Below are positions 31,562 through 39,645 of a DNA stretch of 64,000 nt, piece after piece (position 1 is the stretch's first letter; each line of letters starts with the position of its first letter). The position numbers and the translations under genes are program-made. The DNA is from Saccharopolyspora endophytica (GTDB lineage: Bacteria > Actinomycetota > Actinomycetes > Mycobacteriales > Pseudonocardiaceae). The notes under the pieces were generated by a model. That model was not told the origin of the DNA, did no database searches, and saw only the letters and a list, made by a program, of their open reading frames with translations. The stretch spans positions 108,712 through 172,711 of the forward strand of contig NZ_JAGPXE010000017.1 in assembly GCF_018070075.1 (NCBI RefSeq), written 5' to 3'.

Positions 31562-34030
31562 TCACGTGTCGCCGCCATCGGATTCGTCGAAACCGCCCCG
31601 GAACGCCCGGCGGAACCCCGCCAGCTTGCTCGGCGAAGCGATCATCGACTGCTCTTCCGCGTCCGGGTCGTCCTTGAGGCCGTCGGCCAGGTGCGTCTGC
31701 GGCACCCGCTTGGGCAGGCAGGGACGGTTCGCCTTGCCGCCGCCCTCGCCGCGCTCGGCTTGCTGCTCGGGAGCGGGCGATGCCTTGGCCGGCCACTCGT
31801 GGTCGGGTGTCTCGGCGGCCCTGCCGGGGGCGGTCGACTGGTCGGTCATGGTCCCATTCCAGCTCAGTTCGCGCGGCTGCGGCACCAACGTTCGTTCGGG
31901 CCGCGCACCGTTGACCGGCTGTTGCTCCAGGTTCCCGGCGAGCTCGCGACGGCGGTCCAGAGCGCTCACCGGCACCTGCACGGTGTCGCCGTCGCCGCTG
32001 TGGCCCGCCTCCAGGATCCGGTCGGGCAGCAGGACCGTGGCGCGGGTCCCGCCGTAGGCCGACACGCCGAACTCCACCGAGATCTCCCGGCGCGAGGCCA
32101 GCCGGGCGGCGGTGAACAGCCCCAGCTGCTCGGCCTTGTTGTTCTCCAGCACGAGCCGGTCGAACTCCGGCGGCTCGTGCATCATCTCGTTGGCCCGCTG
32201 CCGGATCTCCGGATCCATGCCCAGGCCCTGGTCGGCGATGTCGATGGCGATGCCGCGCGCGACCTCGTGGGCCCCCACGTGCACCTGCGTGTTCGGCGGC
32301 GAGAACGCGGTGGCGTTGTCGATGAGCTCGGAGATCAGGTGGATCGCATCGCCCACCGCCGAACCGTGCAGCATCACCTCCGGCACGTGGCCGATGACCA
32401 CGCGCGAGTACTGGTCGATCTCGGAGACCGAGGAGCGCAGCACGTCCATCAGCGCGACCGGGCGGCTCCACCGGCGACCGGGCTGCTGGTCGCCGAGGAC
32501 CAGCAGGTTCTCCACCGTGCGGCGCGCGCGGGTGGTGGCGTTGTCCAGGTCGAACAGCCTGGCCAGCTGCTGGGAGCTGTCCTCGTTGCGCTCCAGCTCG
32601 TCGATCGTGGTGTGCATGCCGCGCAGCAGCCGCTGGATGCGGTGCGCCATGCCCACGAACACCACGCGGGCGCCCTGCCTGGCCCTCGTCTCGCCGACGG
32701 CCGCCTGCACCGCTTCCTGCTGGAACAGCTGGATCGCGTGGGCGACCTCGCCGACCTCGTCGCTGCCGTAGTGGCCCAGGGCCACCAGCTCGGCGTCGAC
32801 CTCGACCGGCTCGCCTTCGCGGAGCCTGCGCACCACGTCCGGCAGCCGCTCGGCCATCGCCAGCGATTCGGTGCGCAGTCCCTGCAGCCGCGTCAGCAGC
32901 GCGTCGTCGATGACCGTGCGGTAGACGCGGCGGGCGAAGAAGAACGAGCCCACCGACACCGCCAGCGCCACCAGGCTGCCGATCAGCACCGTCCACAGCG
33001 TCCCGGTCGCGCGGCTGACCGCGCCGTTGGCGACCAGCTCGCTCTGGGTGCGCACCAGGTTGGACATCTCGGCACCGATGTCGTTGGTCATCCGGCGCCA
33101 GTCCTCGACGCGCAGCTGCGGCCGCTCGTTCGGGCCGAAGGCCCCGTGCTGGACGAGCTGGTCCTCCGCGGCCACCAGCTGCTTCCAGTCCGGGTTGGCG
33201 ATCATCGCCTGGTACCGCTGGCGCACCTCGGGCAGCATCGTGGTCATGTTGGCCTGCACGATGGCGTGGTGGCTGACGATGTAGCCGGTCAGCTCGCGGT
33301 GCTCGGCGGGGCTGAGCTCACCGCTGGTGAGGATGGTGCCGACCATCGAGGACTCGCGGGAGAGCGTGTCGGACGCGCGGAACAGGCCGACCGCGGCCAG
33401 CGAGCCCTGGCGGGCCTCGGAGTCGGGCGTGATGCGCGACTGGATGTCGAAGAGCTTGGTCGCGGTGGCGAACATCTCGTCGTAGAAGGCGTTGAGCTCC
33501 TCGACGGTCGCCTGGCGGCCGGCGATCCGCTCGCGCACGGCGGGCAGCTGCCTGAAGTAGCCGTTGAGCTGGTTCATCGGCGCGATGACGTCGGCGGGCG
33601 CCGATTCCAGCACCGGGGCGGCCTTCGCGTTGAGCTCGTCGAGGGCGCTGTCGGTGGCGCGCTGCTGACCGGCGAGCTCGTTGATCCCCGTGCCGGGCTG
33701 GCTGATGACCTCCAGGCTGCGCAGCCGCTCGCGCTGGACCTGGTCGAGCGCGTTGACCGCGGGCAACGACATCGACTGCACGCCGGACGCGATCTGGCGG
33801 GCGAAGAACGCGTCGAAGGCGAACAGCGAACACCCCACCGACCACAGCACCGCGACGACGACCCACGGGACGAACACCGCCCAGGTCAGTCGCGACCGGA
33901 TCGAGGAACCGCCCGGGCGTTGTCTTTCTGGGCCTGGCGAGGATTGGGAGTCGTCTTGGGTCGTCACTTCCACGTTCTTTCCATCGATGGTCTTTCGCCC
34001 ACGCCAGGGCGCATCCCGGCGGTCCGACAT
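31562..34030 (-). CDS. Conservon sensor histidine kinase-like protein (CvnA type)
   Basis: 822 residues. Order: basic cytosolic start, TM1 (about 48-75), an extracellular nitrate/nitrite-sensor-like helical domain to about 335, TM2 (TLWTVLIGSLVALAVSVGSFFFA), HAMP linker, a dimerisation region, and a HATPase_c domain (ELIDNATAFSPPNTQV near residue 560 as N-box, DIADQGLGMDP as G-box, ENNKAEQLGLFTAARLA). A long disordered C-terminal tail follows. No canonical H-box is evident, in line with conservon kinases that act as scaffolds. ATG 34030 follows a GAGGG site. It starts the operon. Confidence 0.9.
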   Translation of the reverse strand: MSDRRDAPWRGRKTIDGKNVEVTTQDDSQSSPGPERQRPGGSSIRSRLTWAVFVPWVVVAVLWSVGCSLFAFDAFFARQIASGVQSMSLPAVNALDQVQRERLRSLEVISQPGTGINELAGQQRATDSALDELNAKAAPVLESAPADVIAPMNQLNGYFRQLPAVRERIAGRQATVEELNAFYDEMFATATKLFDIQSRITPDSEARQGSLAAVGLFRASDTLSRESSMVGTILTSGELSPAEHRELTGYIVSHHAIVQANMTTMLPEVRQRYQAMIANPDWKQLVAAEDQLVQHGAFGPNERPQLRVEDWRRMTNDIGAEMSNLVRTQSELVANGAVSRATGTLWTVLIGSLVALAVSVGSFFFARRVYRTVIDDALLTRLQGLRTESLAMAERLPDVVRRLREGEPVEVDAELVALGHYGSDEVGEVAHAIQLFQQEAVQAAVGETRARQGARVVFVGMAHRIQRLLRGMHTTIDELERNEDSSQQLARLFDLDNATTRARRTVENLLVLGDQQPGRRWSRPVALMDVLRSSVSEIDQYSRVVIGHVPEVMLHGSAVGDAIHLISELIDNATAFSPPNTQVHVGAHEVARGIAIDIADQGLGMDPEIRQRANEMMHEPPEFDRLVLENNKAEQLGLFTAARLASRREISVEFGVSAYGGTRATVLLPDRILEAGHSGDGDTVQVPVSALDRRRELAGNLEQQPVNGARPERTLVPQPRELSWNGTMTDQSTAPGRAAETPDHEWPAKASPAPEQQAERGEGGGKANRPCLPKRVPQTHLADGLKDDPDAEEQSMIASPSKLAGFRRAFRGGFDESDGGDT

Positions 34031-34136
34031 CGCGTGCCCTCGATACGCCAGGCACCTTATCGGATGATCTTCACTCAATAGTGGAGGTTGGCGGGTATTC
34101 CCCACCACAGCTGGACGGACGAGACCTCCACCGGGA

Positions 34137-34168
34137 TTTTTCCCACTGAACCGCGACCGTGGGAAAAA
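34137..34168. promoter_or_regulatory. Dyad upstream of conservon
   Basis: TTTTTCCCAC (34137-34146) and GTGGGAAAAA (34159-34168) form a perfect 10-bp dyad with a 12-nt centre, about 107 nt before cvnA. The T-run precedes and the A-run follows the stem, the reverse of a terminator. An operator is therefore the more likely reading. Confidence 0.45.
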
Positions 34169-34311
34169 GGTGTGAAAAGCCCCGGATGCGCACGGGGTGA
34201 ACCCCGATAAAGGAGCCTTCGAGGTCACTCGAATGGAGTCCGGACCCCTTACTGGCGGAATTCCCCCGACGATTCTCGCGATCACCCCGGAATCGGGCCA
34301 AACCGACGGAT

Positions 34312-35433
34312 TCAACCACCGCGATGAGCCTCGTCGGCGGCTTCCCGCAGTAGCGGAGCGCGGGCCGGACCCGCGAGCCCGAGGTGGTAGAGGTGCAGCT
34401 GGCCCGCTCCGGCCGCGCGCACCCGGCGGACGTGGTCGACCAGGCCGCCGGCCTGCGGTCCGACGGCGGTCACGTAGGCGCCGACGTCGTCGACCCCGGC
34501 GTCCTTGGCCGCGGCGACCTCCTCCGGCCCGGCCGAGTTCCAGCAGGGCACGACGACGCCGTCGACCTCGCCGGCCGCGCGCGGCGTCAGTCCCGGCAGG
34601 GCGCCCGTCGCCCAGGCATCGGCGCTGCCGTGCAGCAGGACCCGGCGACCCGTGCCGATCGCCTCCAGCACGGCGCCGCGCAGCAGGTCGGTGGCCGCAG
34701 AACGGGTCTCGAGCAGGGTTTCTCGCAGGTCGGCGGGCAGTTCGTCGTCCACAGCGGTCAGATCGCCGGTGGCGATGACGCGGCGGACCTCCGTGCGCAG
34801 CGCCTCCCGCACCCGCTCGGCGTCCAGGCCGGTCCAGCCGCGCGCGCACGCCGCGCAGCAGCAGACCGACAGCAGCCGGGCCGCCGCGGGTGACCAGACC
34901 GCGTCGGTCTTCTCGTGCTGGTGCTGGTGCACCGCGCCGAGCTGACCGCACGCCTCCAGCACCACCGAGCGCACGTCGAGACCGTCCAGCGCGGACCGGG
35001 TGAGCCGCACCGCGTAGTCGCGCACCTCGGCGTGCGACGGGCACAGCGCCCACGGGTAGACCTCGCCGAAGCAGTTGCGCACCGCGACGTCCGGGAACCG
35101 CCCGCCCAGCAGGGAGTTGTGGGTCAGCACCAGCCAGGCGGCGACGTCGACGCCGCTGCGGCGGAGCTCCGCGACGGCCTCACCGGCGCTGTCGGGCCCC
35201 ACCCAGTCCGGTTCGGCCGGGCGCAGCCTCCCCCAGCCGGTGCCCACCGGCCGGTAGAGCGCGGCGTGGCGGGCCACCACCGCGCTGCGGGTCTCGTCGA
35301 ACGGCGTGGCCGCGCGAGCGCTGTGGTACGCGACCGCGACGGCGACCTCGTCCACCCCGGACGCCGCGACCCGGTCGGCGAACCCGGGCCGCACGTCCCA
35401 GGGATAGGCGTAGCCGGTGACGTGCGCGCTCAC
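34312..35433 (-). CDS. Unknown protein, TIM-barrel glycosidase-like, Cys/His-rich
   Basis: 373 residues, no membrane segment. The sequence reads like the putative glycosyl-hydrolase barrels of unknown function: HVTGYAYPWDVRPGF at the start, AAWLVLTHNSLLGGRFP, CFGEVYPWALCPSHAEVRDYAVRLTRSAL, SVVLEACGQLGAVHQHQHEK (a likely catalytic glutamate next to a histidine cluster), and LLSVCCCAACARGW, recalling the C-x-C-x-x-C zinc-like motif of such barrels. GTG 35433 overlaps the symporter stop by four bases, so the two are translationally coupled; it may process what the symporter imports. Identification is tentative. Confidence 0.55.
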   Translation of the reverse strand: MSAHVTGYAYPWDVRPGFADRVAASGVDEVAVAVAYHSARAATPFDETRSAVVARHAALYRPVGTGWGRLRPAEPDWVGPDSAGEAVAELRRSGVDVAAWLVLTHNSLLGGRFPDVAVRNCFGEVYPWALCPSHAEVRDYAVRLTRSALDGLDVRSVVLEACGQLGAVHQHQHEKTDAVWSPAAARLLSVCCCAACARGWTGLDAERVREALRTEVRRVIATGDLTAVDDELPADLRETLLETRSAATDLLRGAVLEAIGTGRRVLLHGSADAWATGALPGLTPRAAGEVDGVVVPCWNSAGPEEVAAAKDAGVDDVGAYVTAVGPQAGGLVDHVRRVRAAGAGQLHLYHLGLAGPARAPLLREAADEAHRGG

Positions 35434-36923
35434 CGCGCGGCCGCCGCTGCGGCGCCCTTCGCGGCGCGGTCCAGCACGTCGAGCATCTCGTCGACCTCCT
35501 CGGTCCGTTCGGAGGCGACGGCCCCGAGCCTGATGAACAGGGCCAGCGAGACCAGGATCGGCGTCGCCACGGTCGCGGTCTGACCGGCGTCCACGCCGTA
35601 GTAGAGCACCGCGTAGGTGATCAGACCACCGGCCCACGACACCAGGGCCGCGCGTGAACCGCAGCGGCGGAACCACGGCAGCATCCCCAGCAGCAGCGGC
35701 ACCGAGATCGGCCCCATCAGCGCCGCCACCCACGACACCACGATCGACAGCACGCCACCGAGGTTGTCCGCCTGGGTGGCCACCAGCATGCTCAGCGCGA
35801 TGAAGCCGAACGTCGCGATCCGGCCGGCGCGCAACCGCTGCACCTCGCCGAACGCGCGGGCCTTGCGCCACAGCACCGGCAGCATGTCCCGGGTGATCAC
35901 CGCCGAGATGGCGTTGGCGTCGGAGGCGACCATGGCCATGGTGTGCGAGAACATCCCGGCCAGCACCAGACCCACCATGCCCGCGGGCAGCAGCTTCTCG
36001 GTCATCGCGGCGTAGGAGGTCGTCGGGTCCTCCAGCCCCGGCACGAACAGCGGCGCGGCGAACATCGGGAACATCAGCACCAGCGGCCAGACCAGGTACA
36101 GCGCCGAGGACAGCAGCGCGCCCCTGCGGGCGGCGTGGTTGTCCGGCGAGGCCATGTAGCGCTGCGCCAGGTTCCACATCCCGCCGTTGTACTCCAGGGT
36201 TTTCACCAGCACGTACACCAGCAGGAAGACGGTCGTGTAGTCCTCGGTGACCGGCGAGAGGTGCCCAGCGGGCAGCCGGTCCCACAGGGTCCACAGCCCC
36301 GAGATCCCGCCGAGCGAGGACAGCACCGCCCAGATCATCACGATCCCGGCCAGCCCCTGGATCACGAACTGCCCGAAGTCGGTGAGCGCGTCCGCCCACA
36401 GCCCGCCCGCCGTGCAGTACAGCAGCGTGACGCCACCGGTGACCAGGATGCCCGCCAGGATCGGCACGCCCGCGAAGGACTCCAGCAGGATCGACACCGC
36501 GAACCACTTCGAGGCCACGTCGAAGACCTTCAGCGAGGCGCCGCTCCAGGCCAGCGCCTGCTGGGTGGGGATGTTGAAGCGACGGGCGAGGAATTCCAGC
36601 GGCGAGGCCACGCCGAACTCGGCGCGCAACCGGTTCCAGCGCGCGGCGAACAACCAGGCCCCGATCGCCACGCCGATGCCGATGGAGGCGAATCCCCAGA
36701 AGTAGACCGTGACGCCCTGGCTGTAGGCCACTCCCGCGTAGGCGACGAACAACACCGCGCTGTAGCCGGACATGTGGTGCGAGATCCCGGCCAGCCACCA
36801 GGGCATTCGACCCCCGGCGATGAAGAAGTCCTTATCGGTCTTGACCCTTCGGTGCGACCACCAGCCGATGCCGATCATCAACCCGAAGTACCCGATCACC
36901 ATGACCCAGTCCAGCGCGTGCAC
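35430..36923 (-). CDS. Sodium:solute symporter (SSS family)
   Basis: 497 residues with about 13 transmembrane helices. The N-terminal FFIAGGRMPWWLAGISHHMSGYSAVLFVAYAG is the canonical SSS entry, including the GG-R-x-x-W-W-x-x-G motif. YCTAGGLWADALTDFGQFVIQGLAGIVM and the helix-8 stretch GMFSHTMAMVASDANAISAVITRD carry sodium-site serine/alanine residues. Related proteins import sugars, inositol or organic acids. GTG 36923 has GAAGGGG upstream. Overlap with the following barrel-protein gene and divergence from a uronate dehydrogenase-like gene point to a sugar-acid or glycoside substrate. Confidence 0.88.
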   Translation of the reverse strand: MHALDWVMVIGYFGLMIGIGWWSHRRVKTDKDFFIAGGRMPWWLAGISHHMSGYSAVLFVAYAGVAYSQGVTVYFWGFASIGIGVAIGAWLFAARWNRLRAEFGVASPLEFLARRFNIPTQQALAWSGASLKVFDVASKWFAVSILLESFAGVPILAGILVTGGVTLLYCTAGGLWADALTDFGQFVIQGLAGIVMIWAVLSSLGGISGLWTLWDRLPAGHLSPVTEDYTTVFLLVYVLVKTLEYNGGMWNLAQRYMASPDNHAARRGALLSSALYLVWPLVLMFPMFAAPLFVPGLEDPTTSYAAMTEKLLPAGMVGLVLAGMFSHTMAMVASDANAISAVITRDMLPVLWRKARAFGEVQRLRAGRIATFGFIALSMLVATQADNLGGVLSIVVSWVAALMGPISVPLLLGMLPWFRRCGSRAALVSWAGGLITYAVLYYGVDAGQTATVATPILVSLALFIRLGAVASERTEEVDEMLDVLDRAAKGAAAAAAR

Positions 36924-37210
36924 CGGCCCACCCCTTCACATCCGATGGCTTGGAACTCCGCGGCTTTCGAGCTCGCTGCGGGATCGTCGTCGACCCGGGC
37001 GCGTGCGCCGGATGTGGTGCTTGCTCGCCCAAGGGGAGGAAAGCGCTTCCCAATTGGGCCGTACGGACCTCACGGATTTCCCGCGAAGCCCTGAACAATT
37101 CGTTTCGTAAAGTTCCGGAGCCGGACGCTAGTATGGCGTCGATCACATGTCAACCAGCGTTCGGCGCGGCACCACGCATCCGGAATTCCTTGATGCGAAG
37201 GGAAAACACC

Positions 37211-38002
37211 TTGTCGGAACGCATCTTGATCACCGGCGCAGCCGGCGGCATCGCCACGTTGATGCGGCCTCGGCTGCGCCGCGAGGGCCGGACGCTGCGG
37301 CTGCTGGACATCATTCGACCCGCGCCCGCGGCGGACGGCGAAGCGGTCGAGATCGTCGAAGCCAGCGTCACCGACCCCGAAGCCATGGCGCGGGCCTGCG
37401 CCGACGTCGACGCGGTGGTGCACCTGGGTGGCCACAGCCGCGAGAACAGCTGGGCCGAAACGCTTTCGGTCAACATCGACGGCACCCGCACCGTGCTGGA
37501 CGCCGCCCGCCGCACCGGCGTCCGGCGGGTCGTGCTCGCCTCCAGCAACCACGTCGCCGGGTTCCGCCCCCTCTCGGAGGCCGCGACGCTGGCGGCGGAC
37601 TCACCGCCGCGCCCGGACACCTACTACGGGGTGAGCAAGGCCGCGATGGAGGCGCTGGGCAGCCTCTACCACTCGCGGTTCGGCATCGACGTGATCTGCA
37701 TCCGCATCGGCGCGTGCTTCGAGACCGTGGGCGACGAGCGCGGGCTGGGCCTGTGGCTCTCGCCGGACGACTGCGCGCGGCTGCTGGAATCCTGCCTGTC
37801 GCACCCGTCTCCGGGCTACCGCGTCATCTGGGGCGTCTCGGACAACGCGCGACGCCCGGTGCCGCTGACCGAGGCCGCCGAGCTCGGTTACGCGTCCCGC
37901 GACGACGCGGAGGCCGTCTTCGCCTCCCGCGTCGCCGCGAACACCTCGCACGAACTGCTCGGCGGCCCGTTCACCTCGGCTCCTCTGGGGGAACCGAACT
38001 AG
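37211..38002 (+). CDS. Uronate dehydrogenase-like NAD-dependent oxidoreductase
   Basis: 263 residues of the extended SDR family. ILITGAAGGIATLMRPRL (nucleotide site), VDAVVHLGGHSRENSW, VVLASSNHVAGF (catalytic serine), YYGVSKAAMEALG with the Y-x-x-x-K pair (about 138-143), and IRIGACFETVGDERGLGLWLSPDDCARLL. The set A-S-S-N-H, R-I-G-x-C, W-S-x-D-D and V-I-W-G-V-S-x-N parallels bacterial uronate dehydrogenase, which oxidises galacturonate or glucuronate to the aldarolactone. TTG 37211 is chosen because GAAGGGA lies 7 nt upstream; ATG 37193 adds six residues. The 3' end overlaps the LapA-like gene stop. Confidence 0.75.
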   Translation: MSERILITGAAGGIATLMRPRLRREGRTLRLLDIIRPAPAADGEAVEIVEASVTDPEAMARACADVDAVVHLGGHSRENSWAETLSVNIDGTRTVLDAARRTGVRRVVLASSNHVAGFRPLSEAATLAADSPPRPDTYYGVSKAAMEALGSLYHSRFGIDVICIRIGACFETVGDERGLGLWLSPDDCARLLESCLSHPSPGYRVIWGVSDNARRPVPLTEAAELGYASRDDAEAVFASRVAANTSHELLGGPFTSAPLGEPN

Positions 38003-38460
38003 GACTGCTTGCGGGCCTTCTTGGCGGCGCGGCGCATCTGGATCATGCGCGCCGTGCCCGCCAGCCACACGAGCACGCCGCCGACGATCGCGGCGAACAG
38101 CAGGGCGAGACCGATCGGTAGGCTGAACTCCAGGCCCAGGAAGTGCACGGTCACCGCCGCGAAGTTCTGCGCGACGAAGATCAGCAGGAAGACCAGCACG
38201 ACGCCCGCGATGGCCAGCGCGGTCCACAGCACGCCGGTCCGGCTCTGCGGCGCGAGCTCGTGCTTGCCGCCACCGGAACGCTCGACGGGCTCCCCCGCCT
38301 TCTCGACGGCCCCGCTGCCACCGGCGGTCCCCTCGGCGTCCTTGCCGTTGGTGCCCTCGGCGGTCACGTCCTCGGCCGCCGCGCCGTTCGCGCTCGGCTC
38401 CACCGCCCCGGACTCCCGCTCCGACCCGGCTCCAGCGTCCTTCGACCCGTTCTCAGACAT
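37999..38460 (-). CDS. LapA-domain (DUF1049) membrane protein
   Basis: 153 residues. The first 80 are a disordered Gly/Ala/Glu-rich cytosolic region. Two transmembrane helices follow (VLWTALAIAGVVLVFLLIFVAQ and IGLALLFAAIVGGVLVWLAG) joined by FAAVTVHFLGLEFSLP, the LapA/YciS signature, then a basic tail (MIQMRRAAKKARKQ). E. coli LapA works in envelope lipopolysaccharide assembly; actinobacterial members have no known role. Starts at 38472, 38469 and 38460 are all possible, and none has a strong ribosome site. Stop overlaps that of the opposing dehydrogenase. Confidence 0.75.
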   Translation of the reverse strand: MSENGSKDAGAGSERESGAVEPSANGAAAEDVTAEGTNGKDAEGTAGGSGAVEKAGEPVERSGGGKHELAPQSRTGVLWTALAIAGVVLVFLLIFVAQNFAAVTVHFLGLEFSLPIGLALLFAAIVGGVLVWLAGTARMIQMRRAAKKARKQS

Positions 38461-38715
38461 ACCGATCATCATCAACCGCACCCCGGCCCACGCCCCACCC
38501 CACACACCGCTCCGTCACCGGTTCGATATCTCACGTCCCCCGGACCCGCGCGCACCGCGTGAGGGTTGCGACCCGAACCGACCGGACAAAACGGATTCCG
38601 ATCACGGCCGGCCCGGACCACAACCGCCCACCCCCACCCCGATGGACGCCTGAACCGCAATCACCCGACGGACACCGGCCCCACCCGGCGCGCCCCGTTC
38701 CGCACCGGGTTCCAC

Positions 38716-38803
38716 GATCACTCACGTCATCCGCACCCTGAATACCGCCGTAATCCGGTGCCGGAATACGGCCGTATTCGGGGACCCGATTACTGCGGTA
38801 ATC
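38716..38803. repeat. Array of 16-bp palindromes at 24-bp period (array 1)
   Basis: Four units begin at 38716, 38740, 38764 and 38788, exactly 24 bp apart. Each has a 16-bp palindrome plus an 8-bp spacer. The third (GAATACGGCCGTATTC) is a perfect palindrome. The second (GAATACCGCCGTAATC) and fourth (GATTACTGCGGTAATC) have two mismatched pairs or fewer. The first (GATCACTCACGTCATC) is decayed but in phase. The spacers differ in sequence. The array lies in a 370-nt gap between the LapA gene start and the end of an isomerase gene. The same unit recurs at 63778-63868. No other gene is visible in the gap. Confidence 0.85.
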
Positions 38804-38840
38804 CGGGTTGGGAGTGAGGTGGGGTGGGGCTTCTGCGGGG

Positions 38841-39629
38841 TCAGGTGAAGGTGGATCCGTGGGAGCGGAGGAGGGATGCGTTGGTGGCGAGGAGGTCTTG
38901 GGGGTCGCGGTCCGTGGTGTCGATTTCCGCTACGTGCCAGGGGGTTTCGGCGACGGATTCGAGGACGGCGGGGACGTTCAGGGCCCCCGTGCCCAAGGGG
39001 GTTTGGGGAGCGTCTCGGGTGGCGGGGCCGTCTTTGAGGTGGACCGCCACCGCACGGGAGCCGAGCGCGTTCAGGATCCGGGTGGGGTCGGCTCCGGCCG
39101 CGATCGCCCAGTAGACGTCCAGCTCGGCGAGGACCTGCGGGTGGGTGCGCTGCCACAGGCGGTCGTAGGCGGGACCGCCGGGCAGCTCGGCCCACTCGAA
39201 CCAGTGGTTGTGATAGCCGAGCCGCAGACCGTCCGGGGCGTCGGCGGCGGCCTGGCCGAGGGCGTCGGCGAAGGCGTCGAGGGCCGCGGTGTCGGTGAAG
39301 GTGTCCTCGCCGAATCCCGGGATCTGACGCGGGTGCGGGATGAACGCCGTGTCGGCGCCGAGCTCGGCGCACTCCTCGGCCAGCTCCCCCACGCTCGGCA
39401 GAGCGGCGTGCGTCGCCGAGACCGCCAGTCCGGCGGCGTCGAGGTCGGCGCGGAGCTTGCGGGTGGCGGCCAGCCGTTCGGCCTGGCTCTTGGCCAGCGA
39501 GCCGAGGCCGAACGGTTCGACGTAGCGGAAGCCGATCTCGGCGAGGCGGGCCAGCGTCGCGGGCTGATCGGCGGCCAGCTGGTCGCGGACGCTGTAGAGC
39601 TGAACGGACAGTGTCGGCAAGGACCTCAC
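38841..39629 (-). CDS. Sugar phosphate isomerase/epimerase-type TIM barrel (1)
   Basis: 262 residues. AP-endonuclease-2-like barrel: LSVQLYSVRDQLAADQPATLARLAEIGFRYVEPFG, LAVSATHAAL, LRLGYHNHWFEWAEL (metal-binding histidine/glutamate cluster), VLAELDVYWAIAAGADP and VAVHLKDGP, ending WHVAEIDTTD. The H-N-H and D-x-Y-W residues are those that bind divalent metal in inositol- and keto-sugar-processing members. GTG 39629 overlaps nothing; the next barrel gene lies 16 nt upstream on the same strand, so they form one operon with the dehydrogenase further upstream. Confidence 0.85.
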   Translation of the reverse strand: MRSLPTLSVQLYSVRDQLAADQPATLARLAEIGFRYVEPFGLGSLAKSQAERLAATRKLRADLDAAGLAVSATHAALPSVGELAEECAELGADTAFIPHPRQIPGFGEDTFTDTAALDAFADALGQAAADAPDGLRLGYHNHWFEWAELPGGPAYDRLWQRTHPQVLAELDVYWAIAAGADPTRILNALGSRAVAVHLKDGPATRDAPQTPLGTGALNVPAVLESVAETPWHVAEIDTTDRDPQDLLATNASLLRSHGSTFT

Positions 39630-39645
39630 CCCTTCAGGGAGGGAA

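Noticed and set aside
38520..38545. tRNA T-arm-like GGTTCGA
   Set aside because: No flanking complementary stem, anticodon arm or acceptor stem could be drawn.
38716..38803. CRISPR array
   Set aside because: The repeat unit is palindromic but only 16 bp, with 8-bp spacers. CRISPR spacers are about 30 bp and unique, and no cas gene is present.
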